From QHCA01 sp003244095 (GTDB lineage: Bacteria > Actinomycetota > Actinomycetes > Mycobacteriales > QHCA01): a stretch of DNA of 64,000 bases. Position 1 is the stretch's first letter, and each line of letters opens with the position of its first letter. The position numbers and the translations under genes were made by a program. Positions 17,681 through 25,606 of this stretch are shown here, piece after piece. The DNA lies in the NCBI GenBank assembly GCA_038329965.1, contig JBBQNN010000007.1, positions 15,337 to 79,336 on the forward strand, read 5' to 3'. The notes under the pieces were generated by a model. That model did no database searches, was not told the origin of the DNA, and saw nothing but the letters and a program-made list of their open reading frames with translations.

Positions 17681-17934
17681 TCAGTAGCGGTAGCGGGCCT
17701 GCAGTGTCACGACATCATCTTCGTCGACGAGGTACACCAGTCGGTGTTCCTCGCTGATTCGTCTGGACCATGCGCCAGCGAGTGCGTGCCTTAGCAGCTC
17801 GGGCTTGCCGATGCCTCGAACGGATCCCGAAGAACGTCTTCGAGGAGGCGGTTGATCCGCTTCATGACTGTGCGATCCGCCGTCAGCCAATGCGTGTAGT
17901 CCTCCCAGCCGTGCGGCGTGAATACCAGCATCAT
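17681..17934 (-). pseudogene. yoeB: YoeB/Txe-family toxin gene with a one-base frameshift
   Basis: Reading from ATG 17934 the frame gives MMLVFTPHGWEDYTHWL and continues to DPFE; the end of the toxin, GIGKPELLRHALAGAWSRRI and VVTLQARYRY, is in the neighbouring frame. Restoring one base at the CC near 17815 (GG on the coding strand) yields a full 84-residue Txe/YoeB ribosome-dependent mRNA endonuclease, including the conserved WSRRI, HRLVY and C-terminal Tyr. As sequenced the protein is broken after about 40 residues. Its ATG overlaps the antitoxin TGA, the normal operon order. Confidence 0.85.
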
Positions 17935-18209
17935 CAGATCAGGCCGTGTTCCTCACGTAAGCCGGCCAGCGCCTGTTCGAGGCTTTCGAGCAGCCGTCGA
18001 GCATTCATCGGCGAACGCAGCAGGTGTGCGGTCTCCTGCAAGGCGTCATAGTCGTCGCGCGACATGAGTACGGCGTCGCCGCGTCTGGACGTGACCATCG
18101 TGCCGACTCTTCCCGCAACCACGGACAGATCGAATACGCCACGCCGTTCGATCCGGCCCACGCGGTGCGTACGCGAGCGTGCAGGGGTACAGCGGCACGA
18201 ACACGGCAC
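17934..18209 (-). CDS. yefM: YefM/Phd-type antitoxin, N-terminus degraded
   Basis: The C-terminal 54 residues (from ATG 18098, VTSRRGDAVLMSRDDYDALQ and NARRLLESLEQALAG) match the YefM/Axe antitoxins that pair with YoeB/Txe, including the toxin-wrapping tail. The first 35 residues of the reading frame back to a GTG at 18209 do not match the family's DNA-binding start (normally MxxISASEAR...). The antitoxin therefore probably lacks its operator-binding domain or begins at 18098 as a short form. With a dead toxin next to it the pair looks inactive. Confidence 0.6.
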   Translation of the reverse strand: MPCSCRCTPARSRTHRVGRIERRGVFDLSVVAGRVGTMVTSRRGDAVLMSRDDYDALQETAHLLRSPMNARRLLESLEQALAGLREEHGLI

Positions 18210-18259
18210 CGCTGGCGATCATGACGGTTCCTACGCCTTCAGGATCCGGCGTCCACCCT

Positions 18260-19900
18260 TCATGAGGTGACGGAAAACCCCTCGTAGCCCTTGGTGGCAA
18301 CATCGTCGCACTTGTTCCGGTACGCGCCCACCCCGCCGATGTAGGGCATGAATCCTCGTGGTTTGCCCGGGACGTTCGCCCCCGTATACCAGGAGTTGGT
18401 CGTCGGGAAGAGCGTGAAGCCGGCCACCTCGTTCACGTGGGCGACCCATGCCTCCTCCGCCTCCACAGTGGGCTCGATGCGCCTCCCTTCACACCTGCCG
18501 AGGTGGTCGAGGCAGTCGGCGATCCAGTCCACGTGCTGCTCGATCGAGACGACCACGTTGCTCAACACGGACGGGCTGCCGGGGCCGGTGATGAGGAACA
18601 GGTTGGGAAACCCCGCGCTGGCGACGCCGAGATAGGTCCGCGGGCCGGCCGCCCACTTCTCCCGCAACGTGATTCCGCCTGTGCCCTGGATGTCGATGCT
18701 GGTCAGGGCGCCCGTCATCGCGTCGAAGCCGGTGGCGAGGATGATGCTGTCCAGGTCGTACGTGGCGTCCCGGGTGCGCAGACCGCGCGGCATGATCTCC
18801 TCGATCGGCGACGTCTTGACGTCGACGAGGGTGACGTTGTCCCGGTTGAACGTGGCGTAGTAGTCGGTGTCGACGCACAGGCGCTTGGTAGCGAAGGGAT
18901 AGTCCGTGGGTGTCAGGAGCCGGGCGGTGGCCGGGTCGCGGACAATCTCGCGGATCTTGGCACGGACGAACTCGGCGGCGGTTTCGTTGGCTTCCTTGTT
19001 GACTAGTAGATCCGCGAACGCGCCCATGATGTCGACGCCGCCGTGCGCCCACCGCGCTTCGTACTCGCGCTGGCGGTCCTCGGGCGAGACCTCCAGTGCC
19101 GACTTCTGACTGAACTCGTTGATCTCGATCTCAAGGCCGAATGCCGATTCGCGGGCTCTTTGGCGGTGCTCCGCGTAGCTGGCCTTCGTCTGCCGCTGGA
19201 CGTCCGGCGCCAGTGGATGGTTCCAGGCCGGCATGCTGAAACTTGGCCTGCGCTGGAAGACGAAAAGCTGTGGCACCTGCTCGGCGATCGTCGGGATTAC
19301 CTGGATCGCAGTAGAGGCGGTCCCGATGACGCCAACTCGTTGCCCGCTGAAATCGACGTCTTCATCGGGCCAGCCACCGGTGTGGTAGATCCTTCCCTCG
19401 AAGGTGTCGATCCCCGGGAAGTCCGGGACATAGGGCGTCGACAGGCAACCGGTGGCCATGATGCAGTACTTCGCTGACACCTGGTCGCCGCCGTCCGTGC
19501 GGACCTGCCAGCGGTCGGTCGCCTCATCGAACACCGCCGACGTCACGCGGGTGTCGAATTGGATGTCGCGACGCAGGTCGAACCTGTCGGCGACGTGGTT
19601 GAGGTAGCGCAGGATTTCGCCTTGCGAAGGGTACCGCTCGCTCCACTCCCATTCCTGCTGGAGATCCTCGGAGAAGGAGTAGGAGTACGCGAGGCTCTCG
19701 AAGTCGCAGCGCGCCCCCGGATACCGGTTCCAGAACCAGGTGCCACCGACACCACCGGCCGCTTCGAGGACCAACGCTGAAAGCCCTAGCCCTCGTAACC
19801 GATGGAGCATGTACAACCCGGCGAACCCGGCGCCGACCACCACCACGTCGAACGAACGGCTCGGCGCTTCACCTGCCATGTTTTCCGTCGAGATCGACAT
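18260..19900 (-). CDS. Flavin monooxygenase, Baeyer-Villiger type (cyclohexanone-monooxygenase-like)
   Basis: A 546-residue FAD/NADPH enzyme. The FAD Rossmann motif VVGAGFAGLYML is near residue 20, the NADPH motif VGVIGTASTAIQV near residue 180, and the Baeyer-Villiger fingerprint FEGRIYHTGGWP lies between them. GGTWFWNRYPGARCD is another hallmark of class-B BVMOs. It should insert oxygen next to a ketone to form an ester or lactone; the substrate is unknown. ATG 19900 is preceded by AGGGAGG. It stands alone, with a relic patch on its upstream side. Confidence 0.93.
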   Translation of the reverse strand: MSISTENMAGEAPSRSFDVVVVGAGFAGLYMLHRLRGLGLSALVLEAAGGVGGTWFWNRYPGARCDFESLAYSYSFSEDLQQEWEWSERYPSQGEILRYLNHVADRFDLRRDIQFDTRVTSAVFDEATDRWQVRTDGGDQVSAKYCIMATGCLSTPYVPDFPGIDTFEGRIYHTGGWPDEDVDFSGQRVGVIGTASTAIQVIPTIAEQVPQLFVFQRRPSFSMPAWNHPLAPDVQRQTKASYAEHRQRARESAFGLEIEINEFSQKSALEVSPEDRQREYEARWAHGGVDIMGAFADLLVNKEANETAAEFVRAKIREIVRDPATARLLTPTDYPFATKRLCVDTDYYATFNRDNVTLVDVKTSPIEEIMPRGLRTRDATYDLDSIILATGFDAMTGALTSIDIQGTGGITLREKWAAGPRTYLGVASAGFPNLFLITGPGSPSVLSNVVVSIEQHVDWIADCLDHLGRCEGRRIEPTVEAEEAWVAHVNEVAGFTLFPTTNSWYTGANVPGKPRGFMPYIGGVGAYRNKCDDVATKGYEGFSVTS

Positions 19901-19982
19901 GCGCCCTCCCTGGCCGGTTTGGGGCAATTGTGTCATGTCGCGTCAATCACCAGATGGCACTACCTGCCGACCGGTGGCTGAC

Positions 19983-20063
19983 ATGGGCTACACCTTGGGT
20001 GGTCGATCTCGGTACGACGTACACCTCGGCCGCGGTTCCGAGCGACGGCCAGCTCAAGCACGC
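19983..20063 (+). pseudogene. Hsp70-like N-terminal fragment
   Basis: ATG 19983 begins MGYTLG and, after one surplus base near 20001, continues VDLGTTYTSAAVPSDG, the phosphate-1 loop opening typical of actinobacterial Hsp70-like proteins (MGYxLGVDLGTTYTxAAV). The similarity fades within about 30 codons and then runs into a transposase fragment on the other strand. Only the first edge of the ATPase domain survives. Confidence 0.65.
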
Positions 20064-20099
20064 ACCCCTCGATGTCCGCTCTATCGACATCGCTCCCGT

Positions 20100-20350
20100 C
20101 CGAGCCCGGCCTGGGCCAGCTCGCCTTCGAACTCGCGGCCGACGTAGCTCTTGTCCGCGATGAGGATCTGAGCGTCGCGGTCGACGAGCAGCGTGGGGTC
20201 GGTGTCGAAGATGCCGAGCAAGGTCTGGCGTTCGTCGGCCTTCGCGCCGGTCAACGCGAACCCGACGGGCAGCCCGTGCAGGGTACACAGCAGGTGCACC
20301 CGCAGTCCCCAGAAGTAGCGGGAATGGCTGGCACAGTAGCCGTACTCGGC
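20100..20350 (-). mobile_element. IS982-like DDE transposase fragment
   Basis: On the minus strand an unbroken stretch of about 80 codons reads AEYGYCASHSRYFWGLRVHL, then LCTLHGLPVGFALTGAKADER and LIADKSYVGREFE, the central and C-terminal catalytic region of IS982/IS5-type transposases (the D of ADK is one of the DDE residues). Neither end of the gene nor terminal inverted repeats are present. It is wedged between an Hsp70 start and a Crp/Fnr end, which suggests deletion events around an old insertion. Confidence 0.7.
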
Positions 20351-20352
20351 CC

Positions 20353-20454
20353 AACAAGGCCCTCGCCGACTTTGCCGGGCGGGGCTGGCTGCGACTCGAA
20401 GGCAAGTCGGTGCTGCTCCTCGACGAGCAGCGGCTCGCCCGCCGCGCCCGCTAG
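20353..20454 (+). pseudogene. Crp/Fnr regulator, C-terminal 33 residues
   Basis: NKALADFAGRGWLRLEGKSV and then LLLDEQRLARRAR, ending at TAG 20454, match the recognition helix and wing of Crp/Fnr-family regulators (usually VNKALADFxxRGWIRLEGKSV). The cyclic-nucleotide domain and most of the HTH are missing, cut off at the transposase fragment. Confidence 0.75.
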
Positions 20455-20480
20455 GAGCAGATTTCTTGGGCCGTGCTTAA

Positions 20481-21050
20481 ATGCGCGCTATGTCGTGCCG
20501 CCGCCGCCGCGTCCCGCTGGTCACCCTCGCCTTCCTGCTCAGCCTGACCGGTTGCGGTCCCCAGTCACGCGGCAAGGCCCCGCACGCAGCGCCGAGCCCG
20601 TCGTCCCCGGCTGCCGACTCCAGCGTGGTGCCGCCGAGCCAGCACCCCAATGAGGCGCCCTCCGCCGCAGCGTCAACGGGGTCGGTGCCGGGGCAGCTCA
20701 TCAAGGACGGCCTGCACGTCGTGCCCGGTACCGTCTGGGTGGATCACAGGATCAACGACGACGGGCTCAGCTGGGTGACGACGCTGAAGCTGACCGGTAA
20801 CCCCGACACTGTCGCCGAGGCGTTCCTCAAGCAGATGCTCGACATGGGCATGGTCAAGTTCGAGGACCGCTCGACGGACACGACACAGGACAACGTCAAG
20901 GCGCACATCCACAGCGTGGGCGCGCAATGGCTGGAGCCCGATGGCGCTCCGAAGGTGGGCCCCGACAACATCGACCAGATGTCCGTCGACGTGTTCAAGA
21001 GCAGTGACGGGCACAACCGGGTCGAGGTCATGGGCTCCCACAAGCAGTAG
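20481..21050 (+). CDS. Small secreted lipoprotein
   Basis: A 189-residue protein with an Arg-rich start, a hydrophobic stretch and lipobox LTGC near residue 25, then a Ser/Pro/Ala-rich linker and a compact C-terminal domain (VWVDHRINDDGLSWVTTLKL and onwards). I do not recognise the domain; the length and layout fit lipid-anchored surface proteins. ATG 20481 and 20490 are both usable. It starts 26 bases after the Crp relic, so its own promoter may lie inside the relic. Confidence 0.65.
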   Translation: MRAMSCRRRRVPLVTLAFLLSLTGCGPQSRGKAPHAAPSPSSPAADSSVVPPSQHPNEAPSAAASTGSVPGQLIKDGLHVVPGTVWVDHRINDDGLSWVTTLKLTGNPDTVAEAFLKQMLDMGMVKFEDRSTDTTQDNVKAHIHSVGAQWLEPDGAPKVGPDNIDQMSVDVFKSSDGHNRVEVMGSHKQ

Positions 21051-21084
21051 CTCCAGCGGGTCGGATTAGTCGTTGTTTTGCGCT

Positions 21085-21346
21085 GGAAGCTATAGGAGGG
21101 CCGGAGGTCGATCGCCTCGAACGCCGTCGTGTGCTGTCCGATCGGCACGGCGGTCAGACTGATCGTCCCGGAGCTGGACGTCCACGCCCCTGAAGCGTCG
21201 AGCTGGTACTGGTAGCCCGACACCCAGCCGCCGGGGTCATCCCGCGCTTCGGGAGGGGGCGTCGCCGTAGCGTCTGGCGATCCGGGGGATGTGCCGGGGG
21301 TTCTGGCTCTCGGCGGTGGGATGGGGAGTGGTCGTGGCGGGTTCAC
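21085..21346 (-). pseudogene. Possible relic of an extracellular Ig/Fn3-like domain
   Basis: The minus strand reads GWVSGYQYQLDASGAWTSSS, then GTISLTAVPIGQHTTAFEAID, the pattern of tandem beta-sandwich repeats in secreted proteins ('GYQYSLDGG.WTS..GTITLTGL..G.HT'). It opens with a Pro-rich segment and continues, without a stop, antisense through the lipoprotein gene, so it has no proper end. I treat it as a leftover piece. Confidence 0.3.
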
Positions 21347-21435
21347 CCGTTTGAGCGGGATTGTGCGATTGACCCGGTTAGACGGGTGCCATACAGTGCC
21401 CGGCGACTCGTCAATTTCCTAGGGAGACCCCGCAC

Positions 21436-21906
21436 ATGGACGCATTCCACGCCTACGCCTTGCTGCTCATGATCAGTGGCGGCCTGCTCGTCGTGATGGC
21501 TGGCGCCCTGTCCGGTCCGAGCAAGGCGTCGCGGGTCATCAACCTGCTCGTCGGCCTCGCCTTCTTCGGGTACGGCTTCTACCTGGAGTTCCTCTTCGGC
21601 GGCGGCCACTATTACATCTTCTTCTACGCCTTCATCCTTCCGGTGCTGCTGATCGTGAACACCTTCAAGGCCCGCAAGGCCGCCAATGAGGCACGGCAAC
21701 ACGCCGCGCAGCAGGCCTACGCCCAGCAGGCCTACGCCCAGCAGCAGCCGGCTCAGGCACAGCAGGGCCAGCCGCAATACGGCCCGCCGCCTGCCCCGCC
21801 GTCTGTCTCGCAGTACGGCCCGCCGCCTGCCCCGCCGCCCGCTCCGCAGTACGGCCCGCCGCCCGCTCCGCCGACCGGCCCGCAGTACGGGCCACCGGCC
21901 CGGTAG
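21436..21906 (+). CDS. Membrane protein with Gln/Pro-rich repeat tail
   Basis: A 156-residue protein with about three hydrophobic segments (residues 6-27, 33-55 and 60-77), then a cytoplasmic-type basic turn, an Ala/Gln stretch (QQAYAQQAYAQQQ) and four imperfect QYGPPPAPP units to the C-terminus. The family is unknown; Pro/Tyr-rich tails of this sort occur in actinobacterial membrane proteins. GGGAG lies about nine bases before ATG 21436. The 3' end overlaps the run-on frame of the broken SIS gene on the other strand. Confidence 0.7.
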   Translation: MDAFHAYALLLMISGGLLVVMAGALSGPSKASRVINLLVGLAFFGYGFYLEFLFGGGHYYIFFYAFILPVLLIVNTFKARKAANEARQHAAQQAYAQQAYAQQQPAQAQQGQPQYGPPPAPPSVSQYGPPPAPPPAPQYGPPPAPPTGPQYGPPAR

Positions 21907-22381
21907 GTCGCAGCCGCGCACCAAAGGCCATACAGGGTGCCGAGTGGAGTGGCTGCCGGCTGCTGACCGCTTTGCTCGGGATGAGCAGGACACCGTCGGC
22001 CCGCCCGGCCAGTGGTGAGCTATCCACTGCGGTGAGTGCGAGGAGTGTCGCGCCATGGTCGCGAGCCGTGCCGGCGACCGTCAGCAGGGCCGGTGTCGTC
22101 CCGGAGCCACTGGCGATGACGACGAGGTCGCGAGGGCGCACGGGTGGCGTCGGGATGTCCCCGAGACGATGGATCGGTCGGCCGATCTGCAGCAGCGTGT
22201 CGGCGACAGCGCTCAGGGCCAGACCGTTGCGGCCGCGGGCCGTCACGAAGACGTCTGCTGCTTCGGCGATGAGTCGGGCGGCGTTCTGGAACTCATCGGC
22301 ACTGATCTTCCGCAGGACGTCGCCGATCTCGGCCAGCTGCCGGGCGAAGAGGACAGAACAATTGGTGCCAGGGGCGGTCAC
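21665..22381 (-). pseudogene. SIS-domain sugar isomerase (6-phospho-3-hexuloisomerase-like), 3' end lost
   Basis: The first 140 residues are a good SIS domain: FVTARGRNGLALSAVADTLL, DLVVIASGSGTTPALLTVA and DSSPLAGRADGVLLIP, in the style of HxlB-type 6-phospho-3-hexuloisomerases. After SRQPLHS the family's closing helix is absent; a GTLY motif that should follow SxQP appears in another frame near 21925, and the reading frame then runs about 240 bases antisense through the Pro-rich gene. So the gene is frameshifted and truncated. It starts with GTG overlapping the stop of a 51-residue gene (GTGA). Confidence 0.65.
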
Positions 22382-22533
22382 GTCGCTGCCTCGGCACCCA
22401 CTGTCGTGAGAAAGCTTTCGATCTGATCCTGAAGGTCGGCGGCCACGTGTTCGCGCAGTTGTGGCGAGTACAGGTACTCCCGTGCAACTCGCCGGAGATC
22501 GCTTTCGAATCGCTCCAAGATGAGAGGGTCCAT
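22378..22533 (-). CDS. 51-residue protein coupled to the SIS gene
   Basis: ATG 22533 follows AAGGAAG by six bases. The 51 residues (MDPLILERFESDLRRVAREY, then LREHVAADLQDQIESFL) are amphipathic helix with no family I can name. Its TGA overlaps the GTG of the SIS-domain gene, so the two were co-translated; it may have been a partner or leader of that enzyme. Confidence 0.5.
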   Translation of the reverse strand: MDPLILERFESDLRRVAREYLYSPQLREHVAADLQDQIESFLTTVGAEAAT

Positions 22534-22768
22534 CGTGATCTTCCTTGCCCGCAAGGCGAATCGCCGCGACTCATCCGCGACCGCATCCTCCCGCCCCGGT
22601 CCGGACACATCGACCTACCTGACCACCCCGGCATCAGGGCGGGTGTCTGGGCCGGCTTCTTGCCCGGCTGGGCGCGCGATCCCGGTCGCTGATCTGACGG
22701 TGAGTCCGCTGCGGCGAGGGCAGTCCGCTCTCCATCGACCACGGAGCGATCCCGACGTGCGACCAGTG

Positions 22769-23075
22769 ATGTTCGGCCATGTCCACGTACAACCAGGGGC
22801 GTCGAACCGGCTGATCGCGCACCTGCGGGCCACGTGGCCGACTATGCCGAGCAGGAGTGCCTGGCGCTTCGCGAGGTCTTCGTCGAGCGCACCGACGCCC
22901 ACCGCTCCGCACTGACGGCCATGATCGATGCGCTGGATCGCCACGAGGCCGAGGGCGTGCTGGTGCCCGCTCTCGACCACTTCTCCGCGGTCCCGAGCGC
23001 ACGGCAGTCGATTCGCCGCCACATCGAGCCGGAGACGACGCCCGGGTGCTGGTCATGTACTCCGGCGGCGACTGA
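22769..23075 (+). pseudogene. Small resolvase-like protein with two one-base deletions
   Basis: Three frames join into one protein of about 102 residues: MFGHVHVQPGASNRLIAHLR, then ADYAEQECLALREVFVERTD through VLVPALDHFS, then DDARVLVMYSGGD and stop. The joins need one extra base in the GGG at 22827-22829 and one in CCGG at 23029-23032. The layout recalls the N-terminal catalytic-fold segment of serine recombinases (FGYVRVS..., LREVFVE), as found in short 'recombinase-like' actinobacterial proteins. As sequenced it is not translatable in full. Confidence 0.45.
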
Positions 23076-23149
23076 CGGTCACGGCCGCGGTAGCTACACG
23101 CGGCCAGATCCACGCGCAGTGGCGGGCCAGCACCGGTAGCGTCTGTGCC

Positions 23150-23665
23150 GTGCAGACGACCCTTCGCGGCGCCTCGGTGGCGCTGCGGCCGGCGACCGAC
23201 GACGACATCCCCGAGCTGGTCCGGATCCGGACCACGCCCGAGGTGTTCGCCCGCTGGCGTGGTGGCTCGGACATGGCGGCGACGGTCGCCGAGGAGATCG
23301 GCGACGGCGAGGAGATCATGTTCGTGATCGAGCACGATGCCCGCGTCGTCGGCGCGATCCAGTACGGCCAGGAGGTGGAGCCCGACTACCGGCACGCGAG
23401 CATCGACATCTACCTGGATCCGGGCGTGCACGGCCAGGGGCTCGGCACCGATGCGGTCCGTACGCTGGCCCGGCATCTCATCACCGACCACGGACATCAC
23501 CGGCTGGTGATCGATCCGGCGGCCGACAACGCCGCCGCCATCGCGTGCTACGCCAAGGTCGGCTTCCGGCCGGTCGGCATCATGCGCAGGTACGAACGCG
23601 GCTCGGACGGCAGCTGGCACGACGGTCTGCTGATGGACCTGCTGGCCGGAGAGTTCGTCAGCTAG
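23150..23665 (+). CDS. GNAT acetyltransferase (AAC(6')/RimJ-like)
   Basis: A 171-residue GNAT protein. LRPATDDDIPELVRI is the first strand and helix, HASIDIYLDPGVHGQGLGTD contains the acetyl-CoA loop (Q-x-x-G-x-G type HGQGLG), and NAAAIACYAKVGFRPVG is the closing motif. The type resembles aminoglycoside 6'-N-acetyltransferases and other small-molecule acetylators, but the acceptor cannot be inferred. The GTG start at 23150 lacks a ribosome site and may be leaderless. It converges with the NmrA-like gene, four bases apart. Confidence 0.88.
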   Translation: MQTTLRGASVALRPATDDDIPELVRIRTTPEVFARWRGGSDMAATVAEEIGDGEEIMFVIEHDARVVGAIQYGQEVEPDYRHASIDIYLDPGVHGQGLGTDAVRTLARHLITDHGHHRLVIDPAADNAAAIACYAKVGFRPVGIMRRYERGSDGSWHDGLLMDLLAGEFVS

Positions 23666-23668
23666 GCG

Positions 23669-24454
23669 CTAGTCCAGTCGCTCGGCCAGGAAGTCCTCCC
23701 AGGTCCGGTGGCCGACTGCCTGTCCGGGGGCGAGGTTGGCGCCGGTCCGCACGGCGCGGGCGGCTTTGCCGGGGAGCCTGACCGGCACGAGCAGCCGGTG
23801 CCGGTGACTGGCCCGCAGGTAGCTGCGGATGAGCTCGTTCATCCCGTACACCCGCGGGCCGGCGACGTCGGGCACGAGACCGGCCGGCTTGCCGAGGGAC
23901 AGCTCGACGAGCCGGGTCGCCACCTCGCCTGTGTCGATCGGTTGGAATCGGAAGCCGGCCGGGACGGGTATCACCGGCAGCTTCGCCATCTGCGTCGCCG
24001 TCGTCAGCATCAGGTCGTGAAACTGTGCGGCGCGCAGCGTGGTCCAGGGCAGTCCGGACCCGGCGACCACGTTCTCCGCGGCCCGCTTGGCCGCGAAGTA
24101 GCCGAACATAGCGCGGTCGACCCCGCTGACGACGGGGATCCGTTCGGCGCCGACGACCGAGATGTACACCAGGTGCCGGGCACCGGCCGGCACCGCCGCC
24201 CGCACCAGATTGCGGGCCTTGTCGCCGTCACCCTTGGCGCTGCCCGCGCAGTGCACGATGGTTTCGATTCCGTCGACCGCAGCGTCGAGGCCCTCGCCGG
24301 TGGCCAGGTCGCCGGTCGTGAACTCGACTCCGTCCGCGGCCTCGTGACCGTGCCGGCTGAGCACCCTCACGTGACAGCCCTCCTCCCGGAGGAGCGGTAC
24401 GACAAGGCGCCCCAACGTGCCCGTGCCGCCGGTGAGGAGGATGGGTGGGTTCAT
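23669..24454 (-). CDS. NmrA-like NAD(P)-binding epimerase/oxidoreductase, ECF41 partner
   Basis: A 261-residue atypical short-chain dehydrogenase. ILLTGGTGTLGRLVVPLL is the nucleotide loop, VRVLSRHG the second strand, and VYISVVGAERIPV replaces the catalytic Ser/Tyr centre, as in NmrA/azoreductase-type proteins. ECF41 sigma factors are usually encoded next to an oxidoreductase, epimerase or carboxymuconolactone-decarboxylase-like enzyme that they control. Here the partner is divergent, with 103 bp between the starts. ATG 24454 follows GGAG by five bases. Confidence 0.85.
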   Translation of the reverse strand: MNPPILLTGGTGTLGRLVVPLLREEGCHVRVLSRHGHEAADGVEFTTGDLATGEGLDAAVDGIETIVHCAGSAKGDGDKARNLVRAAVPAGARHLVYISVVGAERIPVVSGVDRAMFGYFAAKRAAENVVAGSGLPWTTLRAAQFHDLMLTTATQMAKLPVIPVPAGFRFQPIDTGEVATRLVELSLGKPAGLVPDVAGPRVYGMNELIRSYLRASHRHRLLVPVRLPGKAARAVRTGANLAPGQAVGHRTWEDFLAERLD

Positions 24455-24493
24455 CGCTTCTCCGAACTCGTTCGGACCGGGCGGTCGTCGCCC

Positions 24494-24520
24494 GGTCACA
24501 CCGGCAGGGTTTGGTGGGTC
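24494..24520 (+). promoter_or_regulatory. Candidate ECF41-type promoter
   Basis: GGTCACA (24494-24500), 16 bases, then GGTC (24517-24520) resembles the ECF41 consensus TGTCACA-N16-CGTC with one mismatch in each box. It would start transcription about 30 bases before the sigma factor GTG, fitting the autoregulation known for this group. A second TGTCACA on the minus strand (24527-24533) lacks a matching -10 box. Confidence 0.35.
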
Positions 24521-24557
24521 TATTGCTGTGACACTTCGCGACGAAGGAATGTGACCG

Positions 24558-25448
24558 GTGGACGAGCGCGATTGGCTGCTGGAGCGTTTCGAGGAGCACC
24601 GGCCTCATCTGCGGGCGGTGGCCTACCGGATGCTGGGCTCGGTCAGCGAGGCCGAGGACGCCGTCCAGGACGCCTGGCTGCGACTCGATCACGCAGACAC
24701 CAGCGGTGTGGACAACCTCGGCGGGTGGCTGACCACCGTCGTGGCGCGGGTGTGCCTGAACATGCTGCGCTCGCGCGAGTCGCGGCGTGAGGAGCCGCTC
24801 GACGTGCACGTGCCCGAGCCGATCATCAGCCCCGAGGGCGGGATCGACCCGGAGCACGAGACGCTGCTGGCCGACTCGGTCGGGCTGGCACTCATGGTGG
24901 TGCTCGCGACGTTGACACCGGCCGAGCGGCTCGCCTTCGTGCTGCACGACATGTTCGGCCTGCCGTTCGAGGAGATCGCCACGATGGTCGAGCGGTCCCC
25001 GGCCGCGGCCAGGCAGCTCGCGAGCCGCGCCCGCCGCCGGGTGCGGGGAGGCGCCCCGCCCCCCGACCCGGATCTCGCGCACCAGCGCTCTGTCGTCGAC
25101 GCGTTCTTCGCCGCTGCCCGCAACGGCGACTTCGACGCGCTCGTCGCCGTACTCGACCCCGACATCGTGCTGCGGGCCGACGGCGGCAAGGTCCGCGCCC
25201 GTCAGACCGCCGTTACTCATGGCGCGCGGGCCGTGGCCGGGCAAGCGCTCACCGGCGCGCGGTTTGCGCCCTTCGTACGACCGGCGCTGGTCAACGGAGC
25301 CGCCGGAGCCGTCGTCACGGCGGGCGGGCGGACCTTGGCCGTCATGGGTTTCACCGTCGCGCACGGGAAGGTCGTCGCCATCGACGTGCTGTACGACCCC
25401 CAACGCCTCGCCGACCTCGACCTGACCGCCCTCGACGGTCCAGGGTGA
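24558..25448 (+). CDS. ECF41-family RNA polymerase sigma factor with SnoaL-like tail
   Basis: A 296-residue sigma factor, larger than ordinary ECFs. Sigma region 2 is at residues 8-75 (AYRMLGSVSEAEDAVQDAWLR), region 4 at 110-160 (LTPAERLAFVLHDMFGLPFE), and an NTF2/SnoaL-like domain fills the rest (VVDAFFAAARNGDFDALVAV, with RADGGK). The HVPEP linker and DGGK motif match ECF41, in which the C-terminal domain modulates activity in place of an anti-sigma factor. GTG 24558 follows AAGGAA by eight bases. The probable targets are its own gene and the NmrA-like partner. Confidence 0.9.
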   Translation: MDERDWLLERFEEHRPHLRAVAYRMLGSVSEAEDAVQDAWLRLDHADTSGVDNLGGWLTTVVARVCLNMLRSRESRREEPLDVHVPEPIISPEGGIDPEHETLLADSVGLALMVVLATLTPAERLAFVLHDMFGLPFEEIATMVERSPAAARQLASRARRRVRGGAPPPDPDLAHQRSVVDAFFAAARNGDFDALVAVLDPDIVLRADGGKVRARQTAVTHGARAVAGQALTGARFAPFVRPALVNGAAGAVVTAGGRTLAVMGFTVAHGKVVAIDVLYDPQRLADLDLTALDGPG

Positions 25449-25606
25449 ACGCGGCGGCCGAAGCGCTCCCGGCAAACGACCCGCACGCCACGCCGGTCCT
25501 GGTGACAACCGGCAGGGTGGCCGAGGCGTCTGTTCGGGTACGTGGCGTCCTGCCACCGTGGTGAGCACCAGCCCTTGGGCTCGCTCCTCTTTCGTCCAAG
25601 GGACGC

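Noticed and set aside
20744..21346. A 200-codon minus-strand protein gene
   Set aside because: Only its first 90 codons look protein-like; the rest is antisense to the lipoprotein gene, so only a relic fragment is reported.
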